From NCBI RefSeq assembly GCF_003363155.1, contig NZ_QRBE01000012.1, forward strand, positions 90,138-154,137: a stretch of DNA of 64,000 nucleotides, given 5' to 3'. A model generated the notes under the pieces. That model did not search any database and was not told where the DNA came from. It saw only the letters and a program-made list of their open reading frames with translations. This DNA is from Dyella monticola (GTDB lineage: Bacteria > Pseudomonadota > Gammaproteobacteria > Xanthomonadales > Rhodanobacteraceae). Shown here one piece after another: positions 42,373 through 53,164 of this stretch (its first letter is position 1; the number at the start of each line of letters is the position of its first letter). A program made the position numbers and the translations under genes.

Positions 42373-42475
42373 CATTCCCGCGAAAGCGGATGCGCTTTTC
42401 AACAGCGAAGCTGGTCAATCCACGCTCGACTTTGCATCAGAGCACTATGGATTCCCGCTTTCGCGGGAATGACGG
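42373..42475. repeat. Inverted pair of REP-like palindromes between dapB and dnaJ
   Basis: CATTCCCGCGAAAGCGG at 42373-42389 and its inverted counterpart CCCGCTTTCGCGGGAATG at 42454-42471, about 60 bases apart. Such ATTCCCGCGAAAGCGGGAAT units are dispersed intergenic repeats; paired opposite copies resemble a BIME. Likely 3'-end or attenuation element between dnaJ and dapB. Confidence 0.7.
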
Positions 42476-42506
42476 CTGCGAGATCGCGAACAGATAGTAA
42501 TCTGAA

Positions 42507-43625
42507 TCAGGACGTCACTCGCGACCAGAATTGCTTCACGCCATCCATCCAGCCCTTGGCGCGCGGCGTATGCTCATCGTCGTCGGTGAAGGTGGCTTCC
42601 AGTTTTTCCAGCAGTTCGCGCTGCTCGCGGGTCAGTCGCACCGGTGTTTCCACCATGACGCGGCAGACCAGATCACCGGTGCGGCCACCACGCACGGATT
42701 TCACACCGCGCCCGCGCAACACAAACTGCTGACCGGTTTGCGTTTCCGGAGGGATCGTGATGCCGACCTCACCATCCAGCGTGGGCACTTGCAACTCCGC
42801 ACCCAATGCTGCTTGCGAAAATCGAATGGGCACTTCGCAGTAAAGATTATTGCCATCACGCTGAAAGATAGCGTGCTCGCGCATGCGCACTTCGACGTAA
42901 AGATCACCGGCTTCGACGCCAACGGGCCCCGCTTCGCCCTGCCCGGCCAAGCGGATGCGATCGCCATTGTCGACACCCGCCGGAATGCGCACGGATAGCG
43001 TGCGCGTCTCTTCCAGGCGACCCTCGCCATGGCACTTTTTGCAGGCTTTTTCGATCGCGCGACCAGTGCCGCTGCAATGCGGGCATGCTTGCTGGATCGA
43101 AAATATGCCGTTCTGCATGCGCACGCGACCGTGGCCATTACAGGTTCGGCAAGTGACGGTCTTGCCGTCTTCCGATCCGGTGCCATTGCAGTGCTGGCAG
43201 TTGACTTGCGTGGGAATGTCGAACTTTTTCTCGATGCCGAAGACGGCTTCTTCCAGATCCAACTCCATGATGTAGCGCAGATCTGCACCGCGACGCGGAC
43301 GCGAGGAACGTCCGGTACCGAAAATGTCGCCGAAAATATCGCCAAAAATGTCGCCCATGTCGCCGAAACCGGCGCCACCACCGCGACCGCCCATGCCACC
43401 CTCGAAGGCGGCGTGGCCGTACTGGTCGTACATCGCGCGTTTTTGCGCGTCGCAAAGGATCTCGTAGGCCTCCTTGGCCTCTTTGAATTTCTCTTGCGCT
43501 TGCGGGTCGTCCGGGCAGCGATCGGGGTGATATTTCATTGCCAGGCGGCGGAAAGCCTTTTTCAGCTCCGCTTCGTCCGCTGTGCGGTCGACACCCAGAA
43601 TTTCATAGTAGTCACGCTTGCTCAT
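42507..43625 (-). CDS. dnaJ: Chaperone DnaJ
   Basis: 372 residues: J domain with HPD (YHPDR near 33-36), Gly/Phe-rich linker (about 76-100), four CxxCxGxG zinc repeats (near 143-205), then the substrate-binding C-terminal domains. It delivers clients to DnaK and stimulates its ATPase. ATG at 43625 gives [12 protein letters not shown]. The start overlaps the stop of the upstream TMEM175-like gene as ATGA, an unusual arrangement. Confidence 0.98.
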   Translation of the reverse strand: MSKRDYYEILGVDRTADEAELKKAFRRLAMKYHPDRCPDDPQAQEKFKEAKEAYEILCDAQKRAMYDQYGHAAFEGGMGGRGGGAGFGDMGDIFGDIFGDIFGTGRSSRPRRGADLRYIMELDLEEAVFGIEKKFDIPTQVNCQHCNGTGSEDGKTVTCRTCNGHGRVRMQNGIFSIQQACPHCSGTGRAIEKACKKCHGEGRLEETRTLSVRIPAGVDNGDRIRLAGQGEAGPVGVEAGDLYVEVRMREHAIFQRDGNNLYCEVPIRFSQAALGAELQVPTLDGEVGITIPPETQTGQQFVLRGRGVKSVRGGRTGDLVCRVMVETPVRLTREQRELLEKLEATFTDDDEHTPRAKGWMDGVKQFWSRVTS

Positions 43626-44200
43626 TTCATGATCCGCGATTCGATGCGCCGATCGGGAATGAACCAGATCGCAGCCACCGTGGCATAAAGAACACACGAC
43701 ACCCACGGCGCCACGAACGCCAGCAGGATGCCGCATACATACATGGCGACGGCGACCTTGCCTTTCCAGTCACTACCCACCGCCTGGGCCAGCAAAGAGC
43801 TGTCGCCACCATTGGCCAGGATCAGACTGCGCTGAAACGGCCTCCAGGCAATGGCGCACATCAGCAGCGCAAAACCGTAAACCGCCACGGGACGCTGCGA
43901 GAAGTGGTTTTGGCCCATCCACCCAGTGGTCACCGGCATCAGCGACAGCCAGAACAACAGATGCAGGTTGGCCCAAAGCACGCCGCCGTTTACCTTTTCC
44001 GAAGCATGCAGGAAATGATGGTGGTTGTTCCAGTAGATGCCTACGTAGATGAAGCTCAGTACGTAGCTCAGGAAGATCGGCCATTGCTGGAACAAGACAT
44101 CCCAACCGTCGCCCTCCGGCACCTTCAGTTCCAGCACCATGATGGTGATGATGATGGCGAGCACGCCATCGCTGAAGGCTTCTAGCCGCCCCTTGTCCAT
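43622..44200 (-). CDS. TMEM175-family (DUF1211) potassium channel-like protein
   Basis: 192 residues with about six hydrophobic helices. The first helix carries [21 protein letters not shown] (the FSDG-x-x-A-I-x-x-T pattern is the selectivity motif of TMEM175 channels), and a His-rich turn NNHHHF follows helix 3. Bacterial members form tetrameric K+-permeable channels. It is inserted between dnaK and dnaJ on the same strand and overlaps the dnaJ start by four bases, so it is co-transcribed with chaperones. Conductance is inferred from the family. Confidence 0.88.
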   Translation of the reverse strand: MDKGRLEAFSDGVLAIIITIMVLELKVPEGDGWDVLFQQWPIFLSYVLSFIYVGIYWNNHHHFLHASEKVNGGVLWANLHLLFWLSLMPVTTGWMGQNHFSQRPVAVYGFALLMCAIAWRPFQRSLILANGGDSSLLAQAVGSDWKGKVAVAMYVCGILLAFVAPWVSCVLYATVAAIWFIPDRRIESRIMK

Positions 44201-44218
44201 CGCTCCCCTCCAAACGCG

Positions 44219-44244
44219 AACGAGCGCCCCGGAGGGCGCCCGTT
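44219..44244 (-). promoter_or_regulatory. Hairpin between dnaK and the TMEM175-like gene
   Basis: Inverted repeat with stem GCGCCC / GGGCGC extended by AACG / CGTT around one mismatch, 18 bases past the dnaK stop. No T-run follows. It can act as an mRNA-stability element or leaky terminator, lowering the downstream channel and dnaJ relative to dnaK. Confidence 0.6.
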
Positions 44245-44261
44245 ATGCAACCGCCCTGCGA

Positions 44262-46196
<1,935 letters not shown>

Positions 46197-46321
46197 GATG
46201 TCTATGCTCCGGAAATCCGTAGGCGGCCCCTGGGCCGCGAATGGTTTTCAAATGGGGTTTTGGTGAAAGTGGTTCAATGTCAGCTAAACCCTGCAGTACT
46301 GGAATTGCGGGTAGCGTTCAG

Positions 46322-46846
46322 TCAGTCGTCCTTGGCCACCGCCACCAATGCTGGGCGCAGCAACCGCTCGTTCAATACATAGCCTTTTTGCAGCACCGTC
46401 ACGACGGTGCCCGGTGCCTTTCCCGGCGCCTCAACCATGCTCACCGCGTGATGACGCTCCGGATCGAGCGGCTGGTCGACGGGATCGACTTGCACCAACC
46501 CGTTGTTGCTGGCGATGCGCAGCAGCTCCTTCAGGGTGAGGTTCAGGCCCTCGCGCATGGCGGCGATATCAGCGCTTTCCACCGACAGACCACGCTCGAG
46601 GCCGTCATAGACGGGCAGCAGATCATTGAGGAGCTTCTCGTTGGCGAAGCGCCGCGCCTGTTCCAGGTCGCGATGCAGGCGGCGACGCTGGTTTTCCAGT
46701 TCAGCCTTCTCGCGCAGCACGGTTTCGCGCAGCTCATTGTTACTGGCCTCCAATTCGGCCAGCCTGGTCTTGAGCGCGGCAACCTGGTCGGCCGACACTT
46801 CCGCCTCGGGGGCCTGATTGGGCGACTGCGAATCGCTGTTTTGCAT
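46322..46846 (-). CDS. grpE: Nucleotide exchange factor GrpE
   Basis: 174 residues: disordered acidic N-terminus (1-30), a long coiled-coil helix (about 35-90) and a C-terminal beta domain with VDPVDQPLDPERHHAVSMVE near 125-144. GrpE swaps ADP for ATP on DnaK. ATG at 46846 has GGAG six bases upstream; a TTG four codons earlier is rejected. Part of the hrcA-grpE-dnaK cluster. Confidence 0.97.
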   Translation of the reverse strand: MQNSDSQSPNQAPEAEVSADQVAALKTRLAELEASNNELRETVLREKAELENQRRRLHRDLEQARRFANEKLLNDLLPVYDGLERGLSVESADIAAMREGLNLTLKELLRIASNNGLVQVDPVDQPLDPERHHAVSMVEAPGKAPGTVVTVLQKGYVLNERLLRPALVAVAKDD

Positions 46847-46929
46847 GAATGACTCCAAACATCGTCCTTAGCCGGCAGGCACTGCCGACCATCAAAAATT
46901 TGCGGGCAAACCCGCCTCCCAGCCGGCCG

Positions 46930-47985
46930 TTATAAGGCCGTGGCGGCGCGATTCAAGGCATCGCTAAGTAAACTGGCCGTGGCCTGCACTACCGGGATCA
47001 CCCGCTCATAAGCCATGCGGGTGGGCCCGATCACACCCACGGCGCCCAACAACCTTCCCTGCGCACCATAGCTGGCGGTGACGACGCTGCAGCCGTCCAG
47101 CGCAGCAAAGCCCGATTCCTCGCCGATGAACAGCCGCACGCCTGGCGCCTTGGCGCAGGTTTCCATGAGCTGCAGCAGTTCATTTTTCTTGTGGAACGCC
47201 TCGAACAATTCGCGCAGGCGGTCCAGATTGGCCAGCTCGGCGTAACCCATCAAATTGGTCTGGCCGCTGACCAGCACGTCCTCGCCCTGCGGCGCGAAGG
47301 ACGACGCCGCCAGCTCCACCGCACTGGACAGAAGCTGATGTAGCTCGCTGCTGGCCTCGCGCAATTCGCGCAACAGGTGCGCGCGGATATCGTCGACGCG
47401 CAAGCCCACGAAATGTTGGTTGATGTAGTTGGCGGCCTGTTCCAGATCCCGCACGTCCAGGGGCTTGAAGAGCTGGATCACCCGGTTTTGCACCTGATTG
47501 TCGGAAAACACCAGGATAACCAGCACGCGCGCATCGGGAAGCGCTACGAAATCGATATGGCGCAGTGGAAAATCGGTCTGCCGCGGCACAGTAACGACAC
47601 CGGCGAAATGCGTCATCGCCGACAGCAGTGCTGAGGCGTTGCCGACCAGGTCTCGCACGGTCGCCGGACCGGGCGGCAGTTCCCGCTGCAAGCGCACCAC
47701 CTCATCGAGGGGCAACGGTTGCAGCTCGATCAGGCTGTCGACGAACAGGCGCAAACCGCGCGGCGTGGGAATGCGTCCTGCCGAGGTATGCGGCGAAGCG
47801 ATCAGGCCGGCCTCTTCCAGATCGGCCATCACGTTGCGGATGGTCGCCGGGCTTACGTCCAGGCCGGACGAACGCGACAACGTACGCGACCCCACCGGCT
47901 CGCCGTCCGCCAGGTACTGCGCGATCAGCGTGCGCAGCAGCCGCCGTGCGCGGATATCGAGTTCGTGACCTGGGTGAGAAGGCAT
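46930..47985 (-). CDS. hrcA: Heat-inducible transcription repressor HrcA
   Basis: 351 residues: N-terminal winged helix (LDVSPATIRNVMADLEEAGLI near 44-64), GAF-like domain and dimerisation region. HrcA represses by binding CIRCE elements. No CIRCE (TTAGCACTC-N9-GAGTGCTAA) was found upstream of hrcA, grpE or dnaK in this window, so its target is probably groES-groEL elsewhere. ATG at 47985 is preferred over a TTG four codons earlier. Confidence 0.96.
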   Translation of the reverse strand: MPSHPGHELDIRARRLLRTLIAQYLADGEPVGSRTLSRSSGLDVSPATIRNVMADLEEAGLIASPHTSAGRIPTPRGLRLFVDSLIELQPLPLDEVVRLQRELPPGPATVRDLVGNASALLSAMTHFAGVVTVPRQTDFPLRHIDFVALPDARVLVILVFSDNQVQNRVIQLFKPLDVRDLEQAANYINQHFVGLRVDDIRAHLLRELREASSELHQLLSSAVELAASSFAPQGEDVLVSGQTNLMGYAELANLDRLRELFEAFHKKNELLQLMETCAKAPGVRLFIGEESGFAALDGCSVVTASYGAQGRLLGAVGVIGPTRMAYERVIPVVQATASLLSDALNRAATAL

Positions 47986-48014
47986 GCGCTGTGGCAATCC
48001 GTGAGACGGCTAAG

Positions 48015-48043
48015 AAATAAGGTTTGAGGGAAAAGAATGCAAG
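48015..48043 (-). promoter_or_regulatory. Possible RpoH-type heat-shock promoter before hrcA
   Basis: On the minus strand CTTGCAT, 14-base spacer, CCTTATTT, resembling the sigma-32 pattern CTTGAAA-N(11-16)-CCCCATNT but with several mismatches. Position, 30 bases before hrcA, fits a heat-shock cluster. Confidence 0.35.
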
Positions 48044-48108
48044 AAAGCCGTAACGATAGATCATAGGGGCGGCCAACATCGTCCCGGCAGATCAAATAAC
48101 ACGTTCCC

Positions 48109-48137
48109 TGGTCCCGCTCCCTGCTCCCCTCTACAAT
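48109..48137 (+). promoter_or_regulatory. Possible promoter of recN
   Basis: TGGTCC, 17-base spacer, TACAAT (5 of 6) 26 bases before the recN ATG. The -35 match is weak. No recognisable LexA box was seen. Confidence 0.4.
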
Positions 48138-48163
48138 CGCGCCGATCACCTAAACGCCACCCC

Positions 48164-49837
48164 ATGCTCACCTCCCTCTACGTCCGCCAGCTCGCCGTCG
48201 TCGAAGAAGCCGACATTGTCTTTGGCCCCGGCCTGACCGTGGTCAGTGGAGAGACCGGCGCGGGCAAATCCCTGCTGGTGGATGCCCTGATGCTGCTGGC
48301 CGGCGCACGTGCCGACAGCGGCATCGTGCGCGCCGGCAGCGATCGAGCGGAGCTTGCTGCGGCGTTCGACCTGGCCGATCTTCCCCAGGCACGCGACTGG
48401 CTCAAGCGCGAAGAACTGGACGAAGACGGCACCTGCCAGCTGCGTCGCGTGATCCGTGCCGAAGGCAGCTCACGGGCCTGGATCAACGGCCGCCCCGCCA
48501 CCATCGGCCAGATGGGCGAGCTGGCGGCACTATTGGTGGAAATCCATGGCCAGCACGAACATCAGGCGCTGTTGGAGCGCCCGCATCAATTGAACCTGCT
48601 CGACGCCTACGCTGAAAACGAAACGCGCGTGGGCCACGTGCGTGACCTGGCCGTGCAATGGCGCGAACTGGGTGCGCGCATCCGCAAACTCGCCGGTGGC
48701 GACGATCGCGAGCATCGCCTCGAACTGCTGCGGCACGAACTCTCGGAGTTGGAGAAGTGGGCGCTCCCAGCGGCGGAACTGGCGGAGCTGGAAAGCAGTC
48801 ACAAGCGCCTGGCCAATGCCAGCAAGCTCACCGAAGGCATCACCGGCGTGGTCGATCTGCTCGACAGCGATAGCGAATTGGCGCTGCGCACGTCACTGCA
48901 CCGTGCCCAAGCGGAACTGGGCCGGCTCGCCGCGCTGGATGACCGCCTCGCACCGATGCTCGAACTGCTCGACAACGCGCAGATCCAGCTCAACGAAGCC
49001 GTCGACGGCCTGGGCCGCTATGCACAAGATGTCGACCTCGATCCGGAACGGTACGCCGACGTGGATACCCATCTCACACGGCTGCACGAACTTTCGCGCA
49101 AGCACCGCCTCCCCGTCGCCGAACTCGATGCCAAACGGATCGCGCTGCACAATGAACTGACCGAATTGGAACACGCCGGCGAAGCCGTTGAAAAACTGCA
49201 GGCGCAACGCACGCAAGTGCAGCGTGACTACGACAAGGCTGCCGAGACCTTGAGCAAAGCACGGCAAACCGCCGCCAAGCGATTGGGCAAGGAAGTCAGC
49301 GCCTTGATGGGCGAACTGGGCATGGCCGGCGGCGTGCTGCAAGTGACGTTGGAACCTTCTGAAAGCACCGATCCCGATGCACAAGGTCGCGAGCGCTGCG
49401 AACTACTGGTCAGTGCCAACCCGGGCCAACCGCCACGTCCCTTGCGCAAAGTCGCCTCCGGCGGCGAATTGGCGCGCATCAGCCTGGCGATCGAAGTGGC
49501 GACCTTGGGCAAGGACACCATCGGTTGCATGGTTTTCGACGAAGTCGATACCGGCATCGGCGGCGCAGTGGCCGAAGTCGTCGGGCAGAAATTGCGTGCA
49601 CTGGGTTCGCGCTGTCAGGTGTTGTGCGTGACGCATTTGCCGCAGGTCGCCGCACAAGGTCATGCACATCTGCGCGTAAGCAAGCAAAGTGCTGGCGGTT
49701 CCACGCATACGCATATTGAAGTGCTGAACACCGAAGGCCGACGCGATGAACTGGCGCGTATGCTGGGCGGTGTCGAAATCACCCGCGAAACGCGGGCGCA
49801 TGCGAAGAAGATGTTGGAGCAGGCGCAGACGGCTTAG
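48164..49837 (+). CDS. recN: DNA repair protein RecN
   Basis: 557-residue SMC-like ATPase. Walker A GETGAGKSLLVDA near 30-42, long coiled coils (about 150-380), ABC signature KVASGGELARISLA near 430 and Walker B MVFDEVDTGIGG near 450. RecN acts early at double-strand breaks, joining DNA ends with RecA. Divergent from hrcA, as usual in this order. Confidence 0.98.
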   Translation: MLTSLYVRQLAVVEEADIVFGPGLTVVSGETGAGKSLLVDALMLLAGARADSGIVRAGSDRAELAAAFDLADLPQARDWLKREELDEDGTCQLRRVIRAEGSSRAWINGRPATIGQMGELAALLVEIHGQHEHQALLERPHQLNLLDAYAENETRVGHVRDLAVQWRELGARIRKLAGGDDREHRLELLRHELSELEKWALPAAELAELESSHKRLANASKLTEGITGVVDLLDSDSELALRTSLHRAQAELGRLAALDDRLAPMLELLDNAQIQLNEAVDGLGRYAQDVDLDPERYADVDTHLTRLHELSRKHRLPVAELDAKRIALHNELTELEHAGEAVEKLQAQRTQVQRDYDKAAETLSKARQTAAKRLGKEVSALMGELGMAGGVLQVTLEPSESTDPDAQGRERCELLVSANPGQPPRPLRKVASGGELARISLAIEVATLGKDTIGCMVFDEVDTGIGGAVAEVVGQKLRALGSRCQVLCVTHLPQVAAQGHAHLRVSKQSAGGSTHTHIEVLNTEGRRDELARMLGGVEITRETRAHAKKMLEQAQTA

Positions 49838-49869
49838 TACGTCTGTATTCGCCTGTAATTTCAACTCGT

Positions 49870-49909
49870 CTCACCGTCATTCTGGTGCCTTCGCCGGAAT
49901 GACGGTGAG
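49870..49909. repeat. REP-like palindrome between recN and the response regulator
   Basis: 13-base arms CTCACCGTCATTC / GAATGACGGTGAG around a 14-base loop. It belongs to the same CGTCATTC...GAATGACG family as the pair at 42373-42475 and lies between two convergent genes, where it can terminate or protect both messages. Confidence 0.75.
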
Positions 49910-49964
49910 GTAAAACGGCCATTTATCCCAAATGCGATGGCTCGGCGAGAACCATCGCACACCC

Positions 49965-50600
49965 TCAAGTCCGAATCTGCAACAACCCACGCTCGCTGGC
50001 GATGCGATAAAGATCCAGTTCCGATCCCGCCCCCAGCTTCCCCATCAAGCTGGCGCGATGAATGTAGACGGTTTTCTGTCCGATCCCCAACTCTGCCGCC
50101 ACCTGCTTGGGCGCACGCCCGGCAGCGAGCAGCAAAAACACTTCATGCTCGCGAGCGGTGAGCCGGTCAATGGGGTCGAGCGTATCGTTGGGCCGCTCCG
50201 CGCGCCGCTGGCGCAAGTCGGAGCTCAAAAATTGCTCACCGCGCATCACTGCGCGCAACCCCGCCACTAATTCTTCCGGTGCAACACCCTTGGTGACGTA
50301 ACCGCTCGCGCCACGCCGCAAGGCTTCCGATACATAAGGCTCGCCATCGTGCATGCTCAGCACCACGATGCGGGTACCCGTCGCCATGCTGCGCAGATGC
50401 TCAATCAACGGAAGACCACTGCCATCGGGCAGCGAAAGGTCGAGCGCCACCAGATCCGGCCGGTATTGGCTGATGGCCTCTACCGCGTCGTCCGCGTTGC
50501 GGCACTCGGCCACAACCTCCAGATCCGGCTCCATTTCGATGAGCCGTTTGAACCCTTCGCGGACAATAGCGTGGTCGTCGACCAGAACAATGCTGTGCAT
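49965..50600 (-). CDS. NarL/LuxR-family response regulator
   Basis: 211 residues. Receiver domain with DDH near 8-10, phospho-Asp in LVALDLSLPDGSG (Asp near 54) and conserved K in VTKGVAPEEL near 104, then a LuxR-type helix-turn-helix (LTAREHEVFLLLAAGRAPKQVAAELGIGQKTVYIH, shown by the QKTVYIH core near 177). Two-component output factor. It is divergent from the MASE-type kinase at 50683, with 82 bases between, and pairs with it. Confidence 0.93.
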   Translation of the reverse strand: MHSIVLVDDHAIVREGFKRLIEMEPDLEVVAECRNADDAVEAISQYRPDLVALDLSLPDGSGLPLIEHLRSMATGTRIVVLSMHDGEPYVSEALRRGASGYVTKGVAPEELVAGLRAVMRGEQFLSSDLRQRRAERPNDTLDPIDRLTAREHEVFLLLAAGRAPKQVAAELGIGQKTVYIHRASLMGKLGAGSELDLYRIASERGLLQIRT

Positions 50601-50682
50601 GGCTGCACTGTAGCAAATCTTTTTGCTCGCTCCGGAAGGCTGGAACGATCACAGATTGCCAGCCGCTCGCTAACATCCGTGC

Positions 50683-52272
50683 ATGCGCCTGAAAACGTCC
50701 TTCCTCACCTCCGGTCCCCTCGTTGGCCTCGGCTATGGCCTGTTATGGGCCTTGCTATGGCCCACCACGCAGCCTGACTGGACCCTGCAGTTCGGCCTGC
50801 GCTTTGGCGTATTGCTGCTATCGCCGCTGCGCTACTGGGCATGGCTGATCGGCGCCGAACTGATTGGTGCGGGCTTGATCGACTACCTTCACGGTTACAC
50901 CCTCGGCTGGCGCGTCTTCGCCTTTGGCGATTTGCCGCAGCCGCTGGTCGTGGCGCTGTGCCTGGGATTGCTGCGTCGCGCCAACCTGCGGCCGAGCATG
51001 CGAGATCCGGAGGAAGTTTCGCGGCTATTGCTCTCCGCTGGCTTCACCGGTGTGGCGGCCACCGCGACTGATGCGGTGATGATGACCCTTGCCCATCCCA
51101 TGCCGCCAACGGGATTGTTGCAGGCACTCGGCGATGAGATGCTTGGCAATTACGTGGGCCTGCTGCTGCTGGTGCCCCCACTGATCATGCTGTGGCGCGC
51201 GCCTCCATCGAAACAAGAGATGTCGGAACTGCTGATGGATGGTCTGCTGGTGATGCTGCCGGCCTTGGTGATCTTGTTGATCCTCACTGAGCAGGCAGCA
51301 CCGCAGCGCGAATTCGCACGAATCCTGTCGCTCGCACCCGTGCTCTTCTTCGCCTTCCGGCATGGATGGCGCGGGGCGAGTCTGTCGATGTTGGTATCGA
51401 GTCTGGGCATGGCGCTGGTCGATCGCGTGTTCACGCATGTCATCCCGACGGCGTCCTCGCATATGTTCCTTGCGGTGGCCGGCACCGGTGCATTGATGCT
51501 CGGCTCGGCCACCGACGCGCTCCGCCGCAGCAGCGCGCGCGTGGCGGAGCAGAACGTGTATCTCGCCGCGGTAAATCGGCGACTGGATCACCTGGCCCGA
51601 CAACTGCGCGATGCTGCGCGCGGCAACATGCAGGCCGAAGAAAATCAGCGGCGGCACATGGCTGCGGAATTGCACGATGAATTGGGTCAGAACCTCACCG
51701 CCATCCAGACGCATGTAAAACTCGCGCAGAACCGTCTGAAACAAGGCGGCATGGAAGACATCGGTGCCGCGATCAATGGCATCCTCGGCCACATGCGCCG
51801 CGCACTGCATCGCGTGCTGGATGACCTTCGCCCTGCGGTGCTCGATGAATTCGGTTTGATGCGCGCACTGGATGAAGGCCCCATTCGCGATCTGCTCGCC
51901 ACCGCCGACATGGCGTATCACACGGAACTGCATGGCGACCCTCGACTGCTCGAGGAAGACATCCGCACCGCGATCTACCGGCTCGCACAAGAAAGCGCCA
52001 CCAACGCGGTAAAACACGCCCAAGCGACGGAATTTCGATTGCGCCTGCGCATTGGCGAACGTGCCGGCGCGGCATTGGCGCTGCTGGATATTCGCGACAA
52101 CGGGGTGGGTCTGCCCGAGCGCGTACCACGCGGCGGGCGGGGCCTCCAAGGCATGCGCGACCGCGTTACATCACTGGGCGGACTGTTCCGGCTGCGCCCC
52201 GACCACCAGGGCGTACACCTGCGTATTTTGCTGCGAAGCAGCATTTCTCGTGGCGAAACCAGTGACTTGTGA
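50683..52272 (+). CDS. Sensor histidine kinase, UhpB/NarX-like
   Basis: 529 residues: eight or so membrane helices in the first 290 residues (MASE1-like integral sensor), a HisKA_3 dimerisation domain with AELHDELGQNLTAI near 326-339 (phospho-His in ELHDE), and a HATPase domain (QESATNAVKHA near 437, DNGVGLPER near 472, GGRGLQGMRDR near 483). It phosphorylates the divergent LuxR-type regulator. The membrane-integral sensor means a membrane or small-molecule signal, which is not identifiable. Confidence 0.92.
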   Translation: MRLKTSFLTSGPLVGLGYGLLWALLWPTTQPDWTLQFGLRFGVLLLSPLRYWAWLIGAELIGAGLIDYLHGYTLGWRVFAFGDLPQPLVVALCLGLLRRANLRPSMRDPEEVSRLLLSAGFTGVAATATDAVMMTLAHPMPPTGLLQALGDEMLGNYVGLLLLVPPLIMLWRAPPSKQEMSELLMDGLLVMLPALVILLILTEQAAPQREFARILSLAPVLFFAFRHGWRGASLSMLVSSLGMALVDRVFTHVIPTASSHMFLAVAGTGALMLGSATDALRRSSARVAEQNVYLAAVNRRLDHLARQLRDAARGNMQAEENQRRHMAAELHDELGQNLTAIQTHVKLAQNRLKQGGMEDIGAAINGILGHMRRALHRVLDDLRPAVLDEFGLMRALDEGPIRDLLATADMAYHTELHGDPRLLEEDIRTAIYRLAQESATNAVKHAQATEFRLRLRIGERAGAALALLDIRDNGVGLPERVPRGGRGLQGMRDRVTSLGGLFRLRPDHQGVHLRILLRSSISRGETSDL

Positions 52273-52319
52273 CACTGTAACTAGGAAATTTTCCAATACC
52301 GACTTCGTAAAGGCTTCGT

Positions 52320-52528
52320 TAGGATCAGTCCCATCGATGTGGGGGAGCCGCCGTCGCAAGACGGCGAGCACGAGTCAGCCGTGGGGACGGCGGGCTCGAA
52401 GAATGGCAGGACGCCATTCCGCCGGAGTCTGGACAATTTGCGCGTAGCACGAGCAATTCGGATACGTCGCACGTCAAGAGACAACGGTAAGCCGTAGGGC
52501 GGACAGGAGTCCTCCCGCGGCTTTTTTT
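52320..52528 (+). ncRNA. Candidate structured RNA of unknown class, ending in a terminator
   Basis: In the 398-base gap between the kinase gene and fur the plus strand folds into separate perfect stems: GCCGTC-GCAA-GACGGC (52350-52365, GNRA loop), GCCGT-GGGG-ACGGC (52378-52391), both enclosed by GAGC / GCTC (52345-52348 with 52394-52397), and GAATGGC-aggac-GCCATTC (52401-52419), then the terminator. No known family was recognised: it lacks RNase P, 6S, SRP and common riboswitch signatures. It may be an independent sRNA or the 3' UTR of the kinase message; no clear promoter was found. Confidence 0.6.
52489..52528 (+). terminator. Strong intrinsic terminator before the fur 3' end
   Basis: Stem AAGCCG / CGGCTT with internal GGG / CCC and GGAC / GTCC pairs and an AGGA loop, followed by seven T. 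It marks the 3' end of the structured RNA or of the kinase transcript. Confidence 0.92.
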
Positions 52529-52585
52529 ATGCCCGTCTTTCCACCTTGCCTGTTGTGGGCTCAAGGCCGCGCCAAATCTCCGTGA

Positions 52586-52656
52586 AACCAAATGCGCTCC
52601 CTCCCCTCCTCGCATGGGAGGGCTGGGGTGGGGTCGCTCAAGCTTGCCGGGAGGTA
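52586..52656. repeat. CT/GA-rich intergenic inverted repeat
   Basis: CCCTCCC...GGGAGGG with a further GGGGTGGGG, lying just after the fur stop codon. This C/G-rich phrase is of the kind often found dispersed between genes in these genomes; copies elsewhere cannot be checked here. Confidence 0.4.
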
Positions 52657-52670
52657 AGGGGTCGAAAGCC

Positions 52671-53090
52671 CTACCGCCTCTTACCACCCATCGGCTTCAC
52701 ATACAGCACCAGGCTGTGATCCTGAATCTCATAGCCGTGCTTGGCCGCAATATCGCGCTGCAGCCGCTCGATCTCTTCACTGACGAACTCGATTACTTTT
52801 CCGGTGTCCACATCGATCATGTGATCGTGGTGCTGGCCACGATCCAGCTCGTAGACTGCCTGCCCGCCCTCGAAGTTGTGCTTGCTGAGGATGCCGGCGG
52901 CCTCGAATTGGGTCAGCACCCGGTAGACCGTAGCCAGGCCGATATCTTCCTGATGGGCCAGCAGCTTCTTGTAGACATCTTCGGCGGTGAGATGGCGAAC
53001 GCCATCTTCTTCGAAGATCTGGAGAATGCGCATCCGGGGGTGGGTCACCTTCAACCCGGCTTTACGGAGTTCTTGAGTTTCCTGCTCCAT
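52671..53090 (-). CDS. fur: Ferric uptake regulator Fur
   Basis: 139 residues. Winged-helix domain (LTAEDVYKKLLAHQEDIGLATVYRVL in part, DIGLATVYRVLTQFE near 49-63), metal-site histidines in HHDHMID near 88-94, and the C-terminal dimerisation domain. It represses iron-uptake genes with Fe2+. The Cys pairs found in zinc-containing Fur are absent. ATG at 53090; divergent from bamE with 74 bases between. Confidence 0.97.
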   Translation of the reverse strand: MEQETQELRKAGLKVTHPRMRILQIFEEDGVRHLTAEDVYKKLLAHQEDIGLATVYRVLTQFEAAGILSKHNFEGGQAVYELDRGQHHDHMIDVDTGKVIEFVSEEIERLQRDIAAKHGYEIQDHSLVLYVKPMGGKRR

Positions 53091-53164
53091 TGCAAGCTCC
53101 CGATACACGGCCAAATCGAGCCATAGTGTATCATCCACACCTTCACGATCCGGACGCACTACTG

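Noticed and set aside
46930..48160. CIRCE element for HrcA
   Set aside because: The inverted repeat TTAGCACTC-N9-GAGTGCTAA was looked for upstream of hrcA, grpE and dnaK and not seen.
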